Assembly: GCA_001986395.2 (NCBI GenBank)
Contig: MQVO02000016.1
Span: 434,001-498,000, forward strand
From: Irpex lacteus
Taxonomy: Eukaryota > Basidiomycota > Agaricomycetes > Polyporales > Irpicaceae
Length of the DNA stretch: 64,000 nt
Direction: 5' to 3'
Shown here: positions 13,157-24,900 of the stretch, piece by piece
Layout of the letters: every line of letters starts with the position of its first letter
Position numbering within the stretch: the first letter of the stretch is position 1
Notes under the pieces: model-generated
What the model saw: only the letters and a program-made list of their open reading frames with translations
What the model was told of the DNA's origin: nothing
Databases searched by the model: none
Program-made: the position numbers and the translations under genes

Positions 13157-14053
13157 ATGGCTTCACATTTGGTAAGTATTGATTGATCTTATGTTTCTCG
13201 AAGTATTCTCATTGCCACCTGTCCAGGCCAACATCTTCGGTACTGAGCAGGACCGTGTCAACTGCTCATTCTACTACAAGGTTAGTTGGTGGTATTCCTC
13301 CTTCCAGCACGCGCTCTGACTCTTCATCTAGATAGGAGCATGCAGGCATGGTGACCGCTGCTCTAGGAAACACATCAAGCCGGCCTTCTCGCAAACAATA
13401 CTCCTGCCGAATGTCTATCACAATCCAGCGCATGACCCGGTATGCAAGTTGACGGACAAGGAGCTTCAGGAGGGATTTGATGCGGTCTACGAAGACCTGT
13501 ATTGCGAATTAGCAAAGTTTGGCCATCTGCTAGAGCTCCACGTACGTGACCGTCACAATGAAATGGAAAGGTGTACTGACACTGCAATTCCAGGTTTGTG
13601 ACAACGTAGGCGACCATCTTATCGGAAATGTGTATGCACGGTATGAATGGGAGACCGAGGCGCAAGCAGCGGTGGACAACCTGAACGACCGGTGGTATGC
13701 AGGTGCGTATGCGGTCTATGGCGCACCTATTTCAGTGTTAATGACGTTCATCTCTTCCAGGTCGACCGCTATATGCCGAGTTGTCGCCCGTGACAGACTT
13801 CCGTGAAGCATGCTGTCGTCAAAACGAAAATGGAGAGTGTAACCGCGGAGGATTCTGTAACTTCATGCACTTGAGACTCGCTTCCAAGGATCTCGTGTCA
13901 TCTCTTCGCCACGGCCAGAAATTGGAGCGGAAGTTGCATCCTCCGCAATCAACTGGTGGGGGTGGATGGGAGCCGGGGAAGCGTGAACGCCGTAGTGCAA
14001 GCCCTAAGAGACGTAGTGGCAACGATGGCGAAGACAGGTGGACAAGAAAGTGA
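13157..14053 (+). CDS. Splicing factor U2AF, small subunit (U2AF23/U2AF35)
   Basis: Five exons: 13157-13171 (15 nt), 13227-13280, 13332-13541, 13594-13702 and 13761-14053; 226 residues. The protein recognises the AG at the 3' splice site as partner of the large U2AF subunit. Domains in order: the conserved start ASHLANIFGTEQD, a CCCH zinc finger ([21 protein letters not shown], residues about 17-37), a U2AF-homology RRM (CDNVGDHLIGNVYARY to GRPLYAELSPV), a second CCCH finger (FREACCRQNENGECNRGGF, then CNFMH), and a short basic RS-type tail. The length fits fungal U2AF23 rather than the longer metazoan form. The match is strong from end to end. The tiny first exon carries only MASHL. Confidence 0.96.
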
Positions 14054-14414
14054 TAGTTGCGTTCTGACTGTCATGCTCTTCTCACCGCTCACCGCCTTCA
14101 GTGGCCATTCCGCGTCTGTTTGTTTCTAAATCGCTGCTCCCATTTTATGTACTTTGCACGGCGTGAACTGTAATATTATTGGTCCACATACAGAGAGACT
14201 TCAGTCAATATCCGTATCTCGATGTTCGCCGTATGTTTATATAGAAGAGTAGTCTTATCGACAGGAATTTGCAACTCCAATCGAGCTGGTGAGGTCATTG
14301 CATTGATATAACCGCCCTCCAAGCTTCGTTATTAAGCTTCATTTATGGATACAGAGCGTCATCACTGTATCCTCACCATGCTTCCAGATGTGCTAACCAA
14401 GTGGGCGGAGCCGC
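14054..14414. other. Convergent 3' regions of the U2AF and ALG14 genes
   Basis: A 361-base gap between two convergent genes. It is AT-richer than its flanks and no coding frame is visible. Confidence 0.5.
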
Positions 14415-15345
14415 TTATACCAGCCACCCCCGATACTCGGCTGTTGAGTCAGCAGCAGCCAACTCTGGCCATTGAACTACAAATCTGAAGAAGTAAGAAG
14501 AGTGGTGATCCATCAGGAGGATTCGGCTGCGAGTCTGATAGATGAAAACACACCTATCGACGAAGAAACGCAGAATTCTGCCAGAAAGCGAGAGCCTCCG
14601 TACGCGGGCGAATGACTCTACGTACACTAGTTTCGGTGAATGCAATCCAAGGAACTGGCATGATTTCAGAACGTGAGGCCCGAGTATGAGATACAGATGC
14701 TTACCCTGTTAAGATACGCTGCAATACAGACAATGACACACGTCCCCGGTCCGTTAAGCAGCAAGACATCGGCAAAGGGCACGCCAGTAATTAGAGGGGA
14801 CAACGTGACATGGTAGACGCAGGTAGCAAGGGACAGTATGGACGTGAACGGTGTCGTAAACAACGACTGGTGCACGCGGCGTGCGCGTGGGATTGTAATA
14901 ACATTGTATGCCGGCTGAGAGGGGATACGGATACAGAAGGTCATTTTATGAGCACCAGACATCCCGTCATCCAAGCTAATCGAATGACACTCACGATACC
15001 GGAGGAAGGGTCAGCCTTCAGGGATTCCAAGGCTACGGCTTTCTTGGCACTTAGAGAGTCCCCGCGACTGACAATGTACGTCCGGGGGCTGTACCGGACG
15101 AAGTCCAAGGCTGATAGCAGCGTGAGTGCTTCTGTGGTATGCCCACCTTATTCGAGCCGTCAGTGTCGTAGTGTACATCCCTGTTATAGCGCATCGTTAC
15201 CTGAGCCTAGGAACGTTCCCAGCTTACATGGCTCGGAACCTGACCGAACGCCCCTCTTTGTCGCCTTCTTCTGGGGAAGAATGGTGTACAGCCTCAAAAG
15301 AAGACCCAATAGAGCGAGGAGGATAGCGAGCGCGATGTGGTGCAT
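14415..15345 (-). CDS. ALG14: UDP-N-acetylglucosamine transferase subunit ALG14
   Basis: Five exons on the minus strand: 15201-15345, 14995-15146, 14705-14914, 14554-14654 and 14415-14484; 225 residues. ALG14 is the ER-membrane anchor of the ALG13/ALG14 complex, which adds the second GlcNAc to the dolichol-linked oligosaccharide. The sequence shows one N-terminal hydrophobic helix (HHIALAILLALLGLLLRL). This is followed by the Rossmann start FLGSGGHT, then SPRTYIVSRGDSLSA, IPRARRVHQS, the diagnostic LLLNGPGTCV, KLVYVESFARVRRLSLSG, and the end FVVQWPEL...YRGWLV. All match ALG14 in order. The Gly-Gly of GGHT is split by intron 1, whose donor is GTAACG, so correct splicing there is essential. The start is the ATG just before the membrane helix; an in-frame ATG 22 codons upstream exists but seems less likely. 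Confidence 0.95.
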
Positions 15346-15832
15346 TCTCGAGAAACCAATTGGCAACGCCAAGCCACGGATGAAGGTGATTCTGGTTGAG
15401 CATATCAGCATTAATGTATTATAGACGTGATTTCGGGAAAAGAAATGTATGCAAACGGCGGAGATACGTACGATTTAGTATGCGAACGTTGCGACTGGCG
15501 AGTTCAACGAAGGCCGCTCTACTTTGCGTGCTGTCGCTGATCTGCGCCCATGGTGGCGGTCTATTTGAACCACCGTAGCACCTGCCGTATTCGGCGGAAG
15601 GCGGAGACAGTGACCGGCGATCAAGATTTATAGTCACACATCACGTGTACTAGTCACGCCCATCAGAGCGCGGCCGTGACAGCCTCTGCAGTTGGCACGC
15701 CGCGGCCACCTTTGTCGCAATTGACCTTTCATGTCGACAACCACCATCTCGAAATCGTTCTGAGTCGTGTTCTCAAACAACAATAATACTGAAATTTTAT
15801 TAGCTAAGGCGACCCAGCTCAACAGACCGAGC
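15346..15832. promoter_or_regulatory. Shared divergent promoter region, ALG14 / APC8
   Basis: A 487-base gap between two head-to-head housekeeping genes. It must hold both promoters. I see no clear TATA box, as is common for such genes. Confidence 0.5.
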
Positions 15833-18721
15833 ATGGAGGTTGATACGGAAGTGGTATTAGCTTTACGAAATGCAGCGCGGGACTGTGGCGAAAGAGGATT
15901 GATAGTTGCGTCAAAGTGGTGAGAATGAAGCTGACTTTGGTTAGGACATTCTTCTTACACCAGCCTACAGGGCTGCTGAACTGCTCGTGGCGATCTCGCC
16001 GTCAAAGCGAAAGAAGGTGGCGGCATCTGGAACGCAACTGTCTACTCAGGCCACGAATGTTTATCAACCTCCCAATACCGATGAGAGACACCCTCAAGCA
16101 CCCAGGCTACAACCCATGTCAGCAGAAGATATGAAACAGGAACTTGATTTACAGGCTTCAGAAGTAGATGATCTTGCAAGGGGCAAGACCTTGATGGACA
16201 ACAAGCAGTATACGAGGGCTTATGAAGTCCTTGAGCACGTCAATAGTGCGAAAGGTATATTCCTGAAAACTTATGCCCAGTTTTTGGTGAGTTGAGCTAG
16301 CACCCTACATGTTCAGACGTTTTAATAACAAGCAGGTGAAAGGCTAGCGAGAAGCAGGCACTCGTTGACTGGTACAGACTTGACAGTACGTCGCAAATAA
16401 ATCTATTGCATGCCACAGCTTAATATCGGTGTAGGCACAAAACAACAGCCACCGAACCCATTGAACAAGTCCATTTCTTCGTTGTTGACCATGGTGTCGG
16501 CAGCCGCAGCGAGAAGTAAAGACCCCTTCTTAATGTTCTTGTGCGTTATCACCTCTTATATGCGCACTAATGGACTCTCAAACGCTCGTGTAGAAAGGCT
16601 CTATTCTTGCATCGTCTCTCCAGGCGCGAGGAGGCCATTGAAAGTGCTCTGCTATCCATAGCAGCGTACCCGTGGAACTGGTCGACGTGGACTCTCTTGG
16701 GCGAATGCGTAGACGATGGGGAGGAGGTAAGGATAAATATTCTCCTCGATAAGCTCTTATTAAAACCAAGCATGTCACAGCTGTCGTCAATTTTACCTCT
16801 ACTGCCATTGCCACTGAGCCATCCGCTCGTTCAGATGTTTCAGGTGGTCACTCTGAACAGCCTTAATAGTCCATCTGAGAACGAGTTGCTCATATGTGAC
16901 GAGCTTCTGTCGAATAAAATGTTCCCTCTGAGCACATGGATCATGTCGCTAAGAGCTTGTGTGCTTTATCATCTTCACGGTATGTGCTTCATTGTATGAT
17001 AGTACGATCAGACTTACATATGTGCTCATGTTGCATAGACTTCAGTTCCGCGGAGAAACAATTCAAGAAAATTCTAACCTTGGACAAATATAGAGTCGAT
17101 GACATCGATGTGTATTCCAATATACTCTATGTGAACGAAAATCGACTCGAGCTGTCCAAATTAGCACACGACTTCCTGGCTTTAGATAAGGATCGCCCGG
17201 AAGTATGCTGTCTTGTCGGTAGGTCTTCTCGGGATCTTCTGATCCTAGTAGCTCACGAAACCGCATATAGGCAATCATTATTCCTTACGATCTCAACCTG
17301 AACGTGCTATCAAGTACTTCAAGAGAGCCACACAATTGGATCACACATATCTGTCCGCATGGACACTCATGGGCCATGAGTTCGTGGAGATGAAGAACGC
17401 GCATGCCGCTATCGAAGCATATCGTAAAGCCATTGGTATGTCTTCTAATTATAGCATGCTGTCTATGTCCACATCGGGGCTTATGTTCCTGTCATGCTTA
17501 TCAACTAACCGGATATATCGTTTCTTTGAGGCAGACGTCAACCGGAAGGATTACCGGGCCTGGTACGGCCTCGGACAAGCGTACGAACTTTTGAGCATGC
17601 ACGAATATGCTTTGTACTATTACCAACACGCCACCTCACTTCGGTATGTTTTGTGCTCTTATCGCTAAGCACCTATCCGGCTAATAGTGGACATCTTTGT
17701 CTTCATCTGCCATGTTTTCCCTGTGATCGTCTCGTACCTCCGTTCAATCGTCGCCTCTCCCATCGTCACCCCAAATTTATCTTCCTGGCCTTGTCCTTGC
17801 ATATGTCGGATTCTCTCCCACCAACCCCTCGGGTACACAATCGCCGCCATCGCTTCTGACCATGATGCGCTGACTGTCATGGTACTTGGTTCTTATATGA
17901 ATCATGCCGCCGGTGAATTATGTCAAACCACCGACACCTTTGGCCTTCTCCTTTTCCGTCGTTGCGCTTCTCATATTCATCCGTACATCTGTGCCTTGCT
18001 TCCTGACACAGGCCGTATGATGTCAGGATCTGGCAGGCACAGGGAATGTGTTACCAGGAGATGACCAGGTATGTATTCACCCCCGCATCTCTTCTCTTCT
18101 CTTTCTTGCTGTTGCACCTACGCAACTTCCTATTCTCCCGAGATAGCTATCGGTGAACCTCTTGGTGAACCTCCTGGGCATTCTCCCGGTAGTCTATTTC
18201 TCGACGAACGTCCTGCTGACGGATCGTCCCTCCTATTCAGATACCGTGAGGCCATCGAATGCCTGAAGCGTGCTCTCATCGGCGCTAGCCAATTCGAGAC
18301 TGCGATACGGCTGCGAATGGCTGGGATATACAAGATACTTGGTGAACAGGACGAAGCGGTCGCATGTCATACGTATATCGTAAACACGTACTCTGCCGAC
18401 AGTAAGTGACGCCTTTTCATACAACTCTGCGTCTCGCTACCGAGTCATCGATTCGCACGCTCATCTTACCATTATTTCATTTGCCCAGACCGACCAATTA
18501 ATGAATACGCCAGCTCTCTCATCGAAGTTGCCAAGCACAATTTGTCAGAAAATAGAGATCTTGAATTGGCAAAAACATACATGGAACGCGTGGCTGCGAG
18601 TAATTCGGAGCATGTCGTGCAGGCGACGGAGTTGTTGAAGAAGATCAAGACGGCGATTACTGCGAAGGCTCGAATGACAGAAATCGAAGCTGCGGCAGGG
18701 CACACTGGCGGAAAGAAATGA
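15833..18721 (+). CDS. Anaphase-promoting complex subunit 8 (CDC23/APC8)
   Basis: Eleven exons: 15833-15918, 15971-16286, 16343-16385, 16435-16540, 16594-16979, 17039-17218, 17271-17435, 17535-17643, 18012-18068, 18241-18401 and 18489-18721; 613 residues, close to the human 597. It is a scaffold subunit of the APC/C ubiquitin ligase that drives mitotic exit. The N-terminus ([13 protein letters not shown]...SKWAAELL) is the CDC23 dimer region. Then come [36 protein letters not shown] and a series of TPR repeats, including [40 protein letters not shown] and [17 protein letters not shown]. Introns 8 (17644-18011, 368 nt) and 9 (172 nt) are much longer than the 48-100 nt of the others. The acceptor of intron 2 (AAAG before GCTAGC) was chosen to preserve the conserved LASEK; it is the weakest junction. 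Confidence 0.93.
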
Positions 18722-19059
18722 ACTTCTCAGATCCGGGGTGTCACATCCGCTCCGTACCAGCTGTTCTTCCGATAGGTTTAGTATGTGTAGTGCATATGCC
18801 AGACAAATTACATACCGTGGATGCAGATCGTGCAGTTGATGGTTTGTCGACACTTCTGCGCGACCAAGTGAGACTGTGTACAGTATATGATGACCAAGTA
18901 TCCGAACCTCGCCATCATGGCTGCCATACAGGATACTATTGGAGGAAGCCCTTGCCAGACCACTTACTTCTATCATATCACCCACTTATCATTGTGTCGT
19001 TCGGTCTCCAGGTCAGGGAAGACCAGTGATCCAATTACAGCATGATGCAAATGCATTGC
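18722..19059. other. Convergent 3' region of APC8 and F-box-like gene A
   Basis: A 338-base gap between convergent genes; nothing recognisable. Confidence 0.45.
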
Positions 19060-21075
19060 TCAAGAGCTTGCACTATCTAATCTCAACATGGAGTGAATCT
19101 CTTTCTCGGAGGGGCAATCGGTTGCGCCGACAACATGTACACCTCGTCGGCGAAGTAGCTCAGGGACTATATTGTCGTGTTCAAAGAATTGCTCTCCTGT
19201 ACCAAACAGCTTCGTTTCAGCACGATGATGCACAAGACCACAAAGCAGGCGTACGTACCAGTCAGCCGCATGGTAAGAGGATCTATAAGCTCCCAAACAT
19301 AGTCAAAGTACCTTGCCCTCCGTTCGCTTGTTTCCTGTTTAGCAAGTGTCTTGGTGAACCAATGGCTGTTAAAGCTGACTTCGGAGCCGTAATCTTCAAT
19401 CTGGTACGAAGAATAGAGGTATCCGTTGTCAAGGTCTAGCGATCCGTCTTCAGTGAGCGGTAAAGGAACTCCCTTGCGATGTCGACAGCAGAATTGGAAT
19501 GTGACCTGCGGGGGGTAGGCCCGTATCTTGTCTACACGAACGAGCGGGTTCATAGCGCTGAAATCTTCGAACGAGACCAGGACGACGGCAAGGGAAGTCG
19601 CGTGTTGTAGGGTGGCGTGTAAGGCGGGGAAGTTGATACTGTCTTCCGGTACACCTTGGTTAGGGCTTTCATATTGTAGACATAAAGCTGTTAGGAGACG
19701 CGTGTTTGATGTGGCATTCAGCCGAGAGTTTGTGAAGGATAGAATGAAGCTGGGATTTAGCTCGAGCGCGCATAAGAAAGACACTGTATCTGTGATACCG
19801 TCTGGCCCACTGTATCAGCGGATCTGAACATGTACACAATACACACTGCTTACCCCACGAGGTCTTCATCCATTTTGTAAAATTTGTAGTATGAACGCCC
19901 GATGTCAGGAGCCTACAAGCGATGCTCTCGTCGACTTCACCAAGGTCGTTAAGAGGGAAATCGGGATAGAAAGAGCATATTTCTAAGCATAGTCGCTCCG
20001 TTTTGCGCGTGGAGCGTTCCGAGCTGACATACACCTCAAAGGCTCCCGGTCGAAAACGGCTGTGACGAGTGGGTCGGGATAGTCGTAGAGTATGCTCCTC
20101 GCTACAGATGACTCCAGAGATCTTGAACTTCCGCACGAGGGTGAACTGGCTTAGGAAGCGAAGCAGAATGTTGAGGGACCGGATCCGAATGTCAGACAAG
20201 AATAGCTCAGTATACGGAATGAAGGTAGATGGTAGATGTATGCTCGGGAGGAGGTTGATCGTCCTTAGCATCGGCACGTCTTGACTGTTACCATGTAGCG
20301 AAAGGCGACATTCAGGAGTCAACTTCAACTTCATGAGACCAAGATTATGGAGCCACGGAGTTGTCTTCATGCCGTTTACGACATTGATAGATACTGCAGC
20401 AAAGATAGCCTCAGTTGTTGTATATGGATCCAGGTCCTTGAGGTTTCCACTAGTACTGCTAGACCTCCAGCTCAGCATCGCCTGCAAAGAGCGCATCTGG
20501 TTGGCTGTGGTGATACGGGTCACTCGTAACCTAAACAAGACAGGTCGACAATTATTTGCCCAGTTGGAGCAAACAAGCGAACAGTCGGCCAACACCCGTC
20601 GGTCCACATTGGCATGAGAGTCGACCGTGCGGGTTACGCTGTTGTCGCGCGCGTCGTCCATAACGTGGTCCAATATGGTTAAAAGGATTTCGGGAGGAAT
20701 GGCGGCAGCAGTCTTGTAAGCAGGAGGCCTGCCACTAAGTAAACCGTCAGCTCTTGCTTCTAAGTGAGAATATATTTACCTACCTGTCTATGCCATTACG
20801 GAAGCCACCCATTTTCACTTGCGCCGACTCGGCGTCGATCCACCGCGACTAGTACCGTCAGTGTTGTTAACTTCAAGCAACATGGAGGACACCCTCGCAC
20901 TTACCATTCCTGAATACTGCGTATCCGATGCATGATTATCTGCTCTGAAGGTAGAAAGGCACCATGGGGAGAGTTGCAGTTGCCCAGCGAAATAAAGACG
21001 GCAGAACTCTTCGTATTCGCGTGTCGTGCAGCCCGTCGCGGTGGGTAGGACTATTCCGTTGCAGATGTGGATCAT
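19060..21075 (-). CDS. F-box-like protein A
   Basis: Five exons on the minus strand: 20905-21075, 20784-20848, 19854-20734, 19259-19789 and 19060-19196; 594 residues. The F-box-like segment AAAIPPEILLTILDHVMDD (about residues 85-105) is followed by CSLVCSNWANNCRPVLF, the second half of the typical fungal F-box. F-box proteins usually select substrates for SCF ubiquitin ligases. It is a paralogue of gene B: exon 1 has the same length (171 nt) and the same start (MIHI), and both carry EYEEFCRLY plus LQLSP, a small N-terminal module I cannot name. It also shares FFEHDNIVPELLRR at the C-terminus. Introns 3 and 4 are in the same places as in B. No leucine-rich repeats are evident. Gene models of A, B and C support each other, which raises confidence in the splicing but not in the function. 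Confidence 0.8.
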
Positions 21076-21698
21076 GGCAGACGGAATTGGGATAAATTGT
21101 GGCGCGTTGTAGTGCCGGACGTGTGCGGGAAATGTGTGCCGAGAGACTGTGACTTCGAGGCTAGCGCGATAACCTGTCAAACAAGAATTATATTTAGAAA
21201 GCCGTAGATCTAGAGTACTTGCGTACAGCAATATTAGAGTCCTAGGACAGGATATGACTTCGCTTTCAAGGCACTATACTACCCCGGCGGGTGGTACTTA
21301 TAAGTAGTGGTGGTAGGCGCCGAACATACCGTACAGTATCTGGCCTGCATTCCAGTACTGACTTGTACAGAATAAGGTTAGTACACGACAAACAAGGACA
21401 CAAAGTGTTACCTTGTGTTCAAGTTGCCTCAGCAGGCTCAAGTCGCGATCTTGTCGTGGCCACACAGTGACGCCGGTTACTAAAAGACCCACGTGGACTA
21501 AGCGCCCCCCTAATCGCGCGTCTAGGACTCGCCATCTGCAGTTACGAAGCGCCCGTCACATGCCCCTACGTACGCTGAGATCTGGGAGGCGGCACTGCGC
21601 GATTCCAAGCAAAAAGGCGACGGTTTGTTGTGCAAAATGTCTGCTTCACTTCTCTCTCTCCTTCTCTTCTTTCACCTTTATTCACCTTTTCATCCCTC
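21076..21698. other. Divergent upstream region of F-box-like gene A and the GLTSCR1-domain gene
   Basis: 623 bases holding both promoters. The 80 bases before 21699 are pyrimidine-rich (CTTCTCTTCTTTC), a common fungal leader. Open frames here are short and not convincing. Confidence 0.4.
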
Positions 21699-23810
21699 AT
21701 GAAATCTTTGTCTTTCTCGACTCCTTCCGATTCATATCATGGAGTTGATTTCGAATCTTGTTTGCGTTCTTACTCAAGTCTACGAAGAATCGCGAATGCT
21801 GATTGTTGGTTTTATGGTGGTTGTAGGTCTTCTGCTAGTGCCTCGACGTCGAGGATACCGACGCCCGCCATAATAGTCAACACAAACGCAAGCTACGCGC
21901 GAAGTCCAAGTACCAGTCGCGAACATGGACATGGATCTCCTGGGTACCCCATGACACCTTCAGCCTCCGGAGCGACACCAATGAGTCTCAGCCCTAGCGT
22001 CAGCCGGAGTGGGAGTGCGTTCCACACCTTCAAGGCTATGGGCGATGTGAAGATGGAAACGGACGGCGATGATTTGCTCCCTGGAGTGGTGGGGATGAAG
22101 AGGAAGAGGTCTTCTACCAGTATGTCGAATTCTGATCGAAGAAGAGCGTCGACGTCTGGAGTTGGCGCGGTAGGGCTGGCGCAAGTCCCCAGCCAGGCTA
22201 GCATCATTTCGGAGGCGGTGTCTGCGACATCTATCTCGACGCCTGTGGAGGGGCCGGTGAAGGTTGAGGGTGAGGGGGATGCAACTCAAGGGGGTGAGAC
22301 GATAAAGAAGGAAGAGGTCGTGGTTAGTGTTAAGCCTGAGGTGTATGCTGAGGAGGCGAGGAGGCGGGGGAGAGCGAAGGGGCGGACGGAGGAAGAGGTG
22401 GAGGCTATGGCTGGTGTTGCCTATCGGTATGTCTCAATTTCTTCCTTTATTCTCACTAATTCTGAATGCTAACGACCCTTTCCCCGACGTGCATCCTTTA
22501 CTTCAGATTCGCAACATCCCTCGCATCAGACCACCACCACGTCCTCAACCCGGACACCGAAACGCCCTTCTCAGACGCACACGACGTCGTAAAGAGACTT
22601 CTCCCATACCACGTCTTCCTGCAACCTCGAAGAGACTTGAACATGCTTTTAGAAAGACCCCTGAGCGAGTTGAGAGGATATAGCGCTTTTAGGGTTGATG
22701 GGAAGGGGAAGGGGAAGGCGACGGAGGAAGAGTTGGCGAGGGAAGAGATACGCGGTGTGTGGTATTTTTGTTAGTTCTTTGAGGGCTGGCATGTTGATTG
22801 AAGGTATTGGTGGTTGTAGAGACGAGGTTTGCGTTGGACTGTTGGAGGCGTAAGACTGATTTGGAGAAGCGGTTTCGAAAGGCGAGGATCGCAGAGGGGA
22901 AGGTACGCTTCGTCTTTCTTTGCTCATTCCTTCATTTTTGCTGATAATTTGCTACAAACAGCGTGTTGCACCAGATACACAAGCATACGTCCTCGCACGC
23001 GACGTACTAGAGACGGAGAAACAGCAGTTGGCATTACTACAAGCTGAATACCGCACAAATAAGACTGAGCTAGACCGCATTGAGAAGGAGAAGAAGGCGG
23101 CTGCACAGGCTGCTGCTGCTGCAGCGCAGGCTCAGAGGGATGCGGATGCCAGTGCGAGATATCACCAATCGCAGCAGGCTGGATCGTCAAGTCGGGCACA
23201 GTCGACTGCTCCTGCTACCCCGGTGTCGGCTACGAGGTCGTCGTACGGGTATGCTTATCAGCCGTATTCTTACGCCCCTGCTACTCCCTCCATGCCTGCC
23301 TCAACGTCTGCAACGCAAGCCTCCACTTCACAGAACCCTGCTTCGCAGACTTTCGCTTCACAGACGTCCGCTCCACAGACATCTCCTACTCAGCGATCAA
23401 CTTCACAACCAACCCCACAGCCCACACACCCATCATCATCATCAACAGCACCACCATCCCCAATGTCTCTCCCCTCCCAGCCGATCCCCGTCCTCCTCCC
23501 CATATCCTCACTCACCTCTCTCGCCTCACTCGGCATCGTACCCATGCACCCGGCCCACGCAGAACAACAATCCGGCCCCGTAGCTGCTATACTAAGAGGC
23601 ACGACGCAGACGCAGAACGGGACGATGGTGAGTTTGGAGATCAATGTGGGTGCGCTTGGGGGTGCGCAGGCGAGTGGGCTGGCGGTGCTTTTGAGTGCGT
23701 TGACGAGTCGGGGGCTTACTAGTACTGGTACTGGGTCTAGTAGTGCTCCTCGTGCGGCGAGCACTGCTGCTGAGGTAAACTCGAGGGAAGAGGCTCCGCC
23801 GCCTGGATGA
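21699..23810 (+). CDS. GLTSCR1-domain protein (putative SWI/SNF-class remodeller subunit)
   Basis: Four exons: 21699-22426, 22507-22754, 22820-22902 and 22962-23810; 635 residues. The core in exons 2-3 (HHHVLNPDTETPFSDAHD, then VVKRLLPYHVF) matches the GLTSCR1 domain known from BICRA/BICRAL subunits of the non-canonical BAF complex. That domain binds the SWI/SNF catalytic core region, so a nuclear role in chromatin remodelling is inferred. Around it lie a Ser/Pro-rich N-terminal half with a KRKR-type basic patch, an acidic Lys/Glu stretch, a coiled coil (LETEKQQLALLQAEYR) with an alanine run, and a Ser/Thr/Gln/Pro-rich tail. The start is uncertain: the frame stays open upstream of 21699, and an upstream exon or a 5' intron is possible. 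The internal splice sites are well supported by the conserved domain. Confidence 0.78.
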
Positions 23811-24627
23811 ATATTTGCTATTATTGTGTAGGAACTGGAATAGAAAGAAGTTTTTCACGTGTGATTGTCGTAAAGTCCGAGAGTGGCACACTGAGTGATC
23901 GACGTGGACTCAATTGTGGCGCAGCTTGTAGCCTCGGTAACCTACGACACGACCACCGCTGCTCATGACGTGGGTGACAAAAATGCTTTCATGGTTCATC
24001 AGCACGACTCGTACGCGTTATCCGCTTGAAAGTACCTGTCCGTCGTGCGCGATGGCGGCGAACAAAGGCAGTTATTTCCAGCCAAATTTCAGCCACATTT
24101 CTTTCTGCCTGTATGCGTCATCGATCAACATCGTTGGCCAAAAAGAATACAGTTATTGATTGACAGCTGTGTGCCTCCCTCGATCGAAATCGGCCAAAAT
24201 TGATGTCATTTGCTTTGTGGCGGAGATAGACGCCGGTGTACCGATAAGGATGGCGAGTGGATGAAAGACGTCGTCGCCCATTCAATCCTCCCTGACCTAG
24301 CTCTTTGCTCTCGACGACCACCACGACCGACGCATGGCCGCCGTCAACGTCCCCGACGCCCGCCGCAGTGTCCTCGGGGGCACGGCGGCGGGCGACAGGG
24401 CTCGTCAGATGGCTGATGAGAGATGCCGGCAGAGGTGATATGACGCCGGGGGTTGTTTCTTTTGCCCTGGTTTCGCACCCTGGAAAAATCTGTTTCGTGG
24501 CCGTGGGCGTGTTACTCCACCCGTACAGAACACCGCTGCTCAAAACGAGCATCCTCCTCCATCGATCCTCGACCGCTTCCTCTAATGGTCGCTGCCACCC
24601 TCCCGCCCTCCGATATGCCTGCGACGC
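23811..24627. other. Intergenic and upstream promoter region
   Basis: About 0.8 kb between the GLTSCR1-domain gene and the TATA box of the next gene. Frames on both strands are Arg/Thr-rich and look like chance frames in GC-rich DNA. No gene seen. Confidence 0.45.
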
Positions 24628-24635
24628 TATATAAG
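24628..24635 (+). promoter_or_regulatory. TATA box of the gene at 24901
   Basis: TATATAAG followed by a C-rich leader. A likely 5'-UTR intron lies between it and the ATG: donor GTAAGT at 24767, acceptor TAG at 24837-24839. This is inference from splice signals only. Confidence 0.5.
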
Positions 24636-24900
24636 CAGCCACTCGTCCCCCCGCCCAGCCCACTTGTCACTCATCCCGCCCCCCGACGACGACGTCCTCC
24701 TTGACGCTGCTTGACTAACGTTCGCCGCACTCCCGAACATACCGGTACACTCGGTTCATACTTCCAGTAAGTCGTGTCTTTGTTCTCTCCGAGCCTTATC
24801 TTCACCGGATGCTCATTGGCGCTCTGCTACCATTCATAGATACCACTGCCACTGAGCACGATTCGTTCATAACCACGAACACCACTCTCAGCCACCCAAC

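Noticed and set aside
23080..23583. Arg/His/Pro-rich 167-codon frame overlapping the GLTSCR1-domain gene
   Set aside because: It is a shadow of the real coding frame in low-complexity sequence.
24118..24663. 181-codon open frame on the minus strand
   Set aside because: It overlaps the promoter of the gene at 24901, is Arg/Gly/Ala-rich as expected from GC-rich noncoding DNA, and shows no domain.
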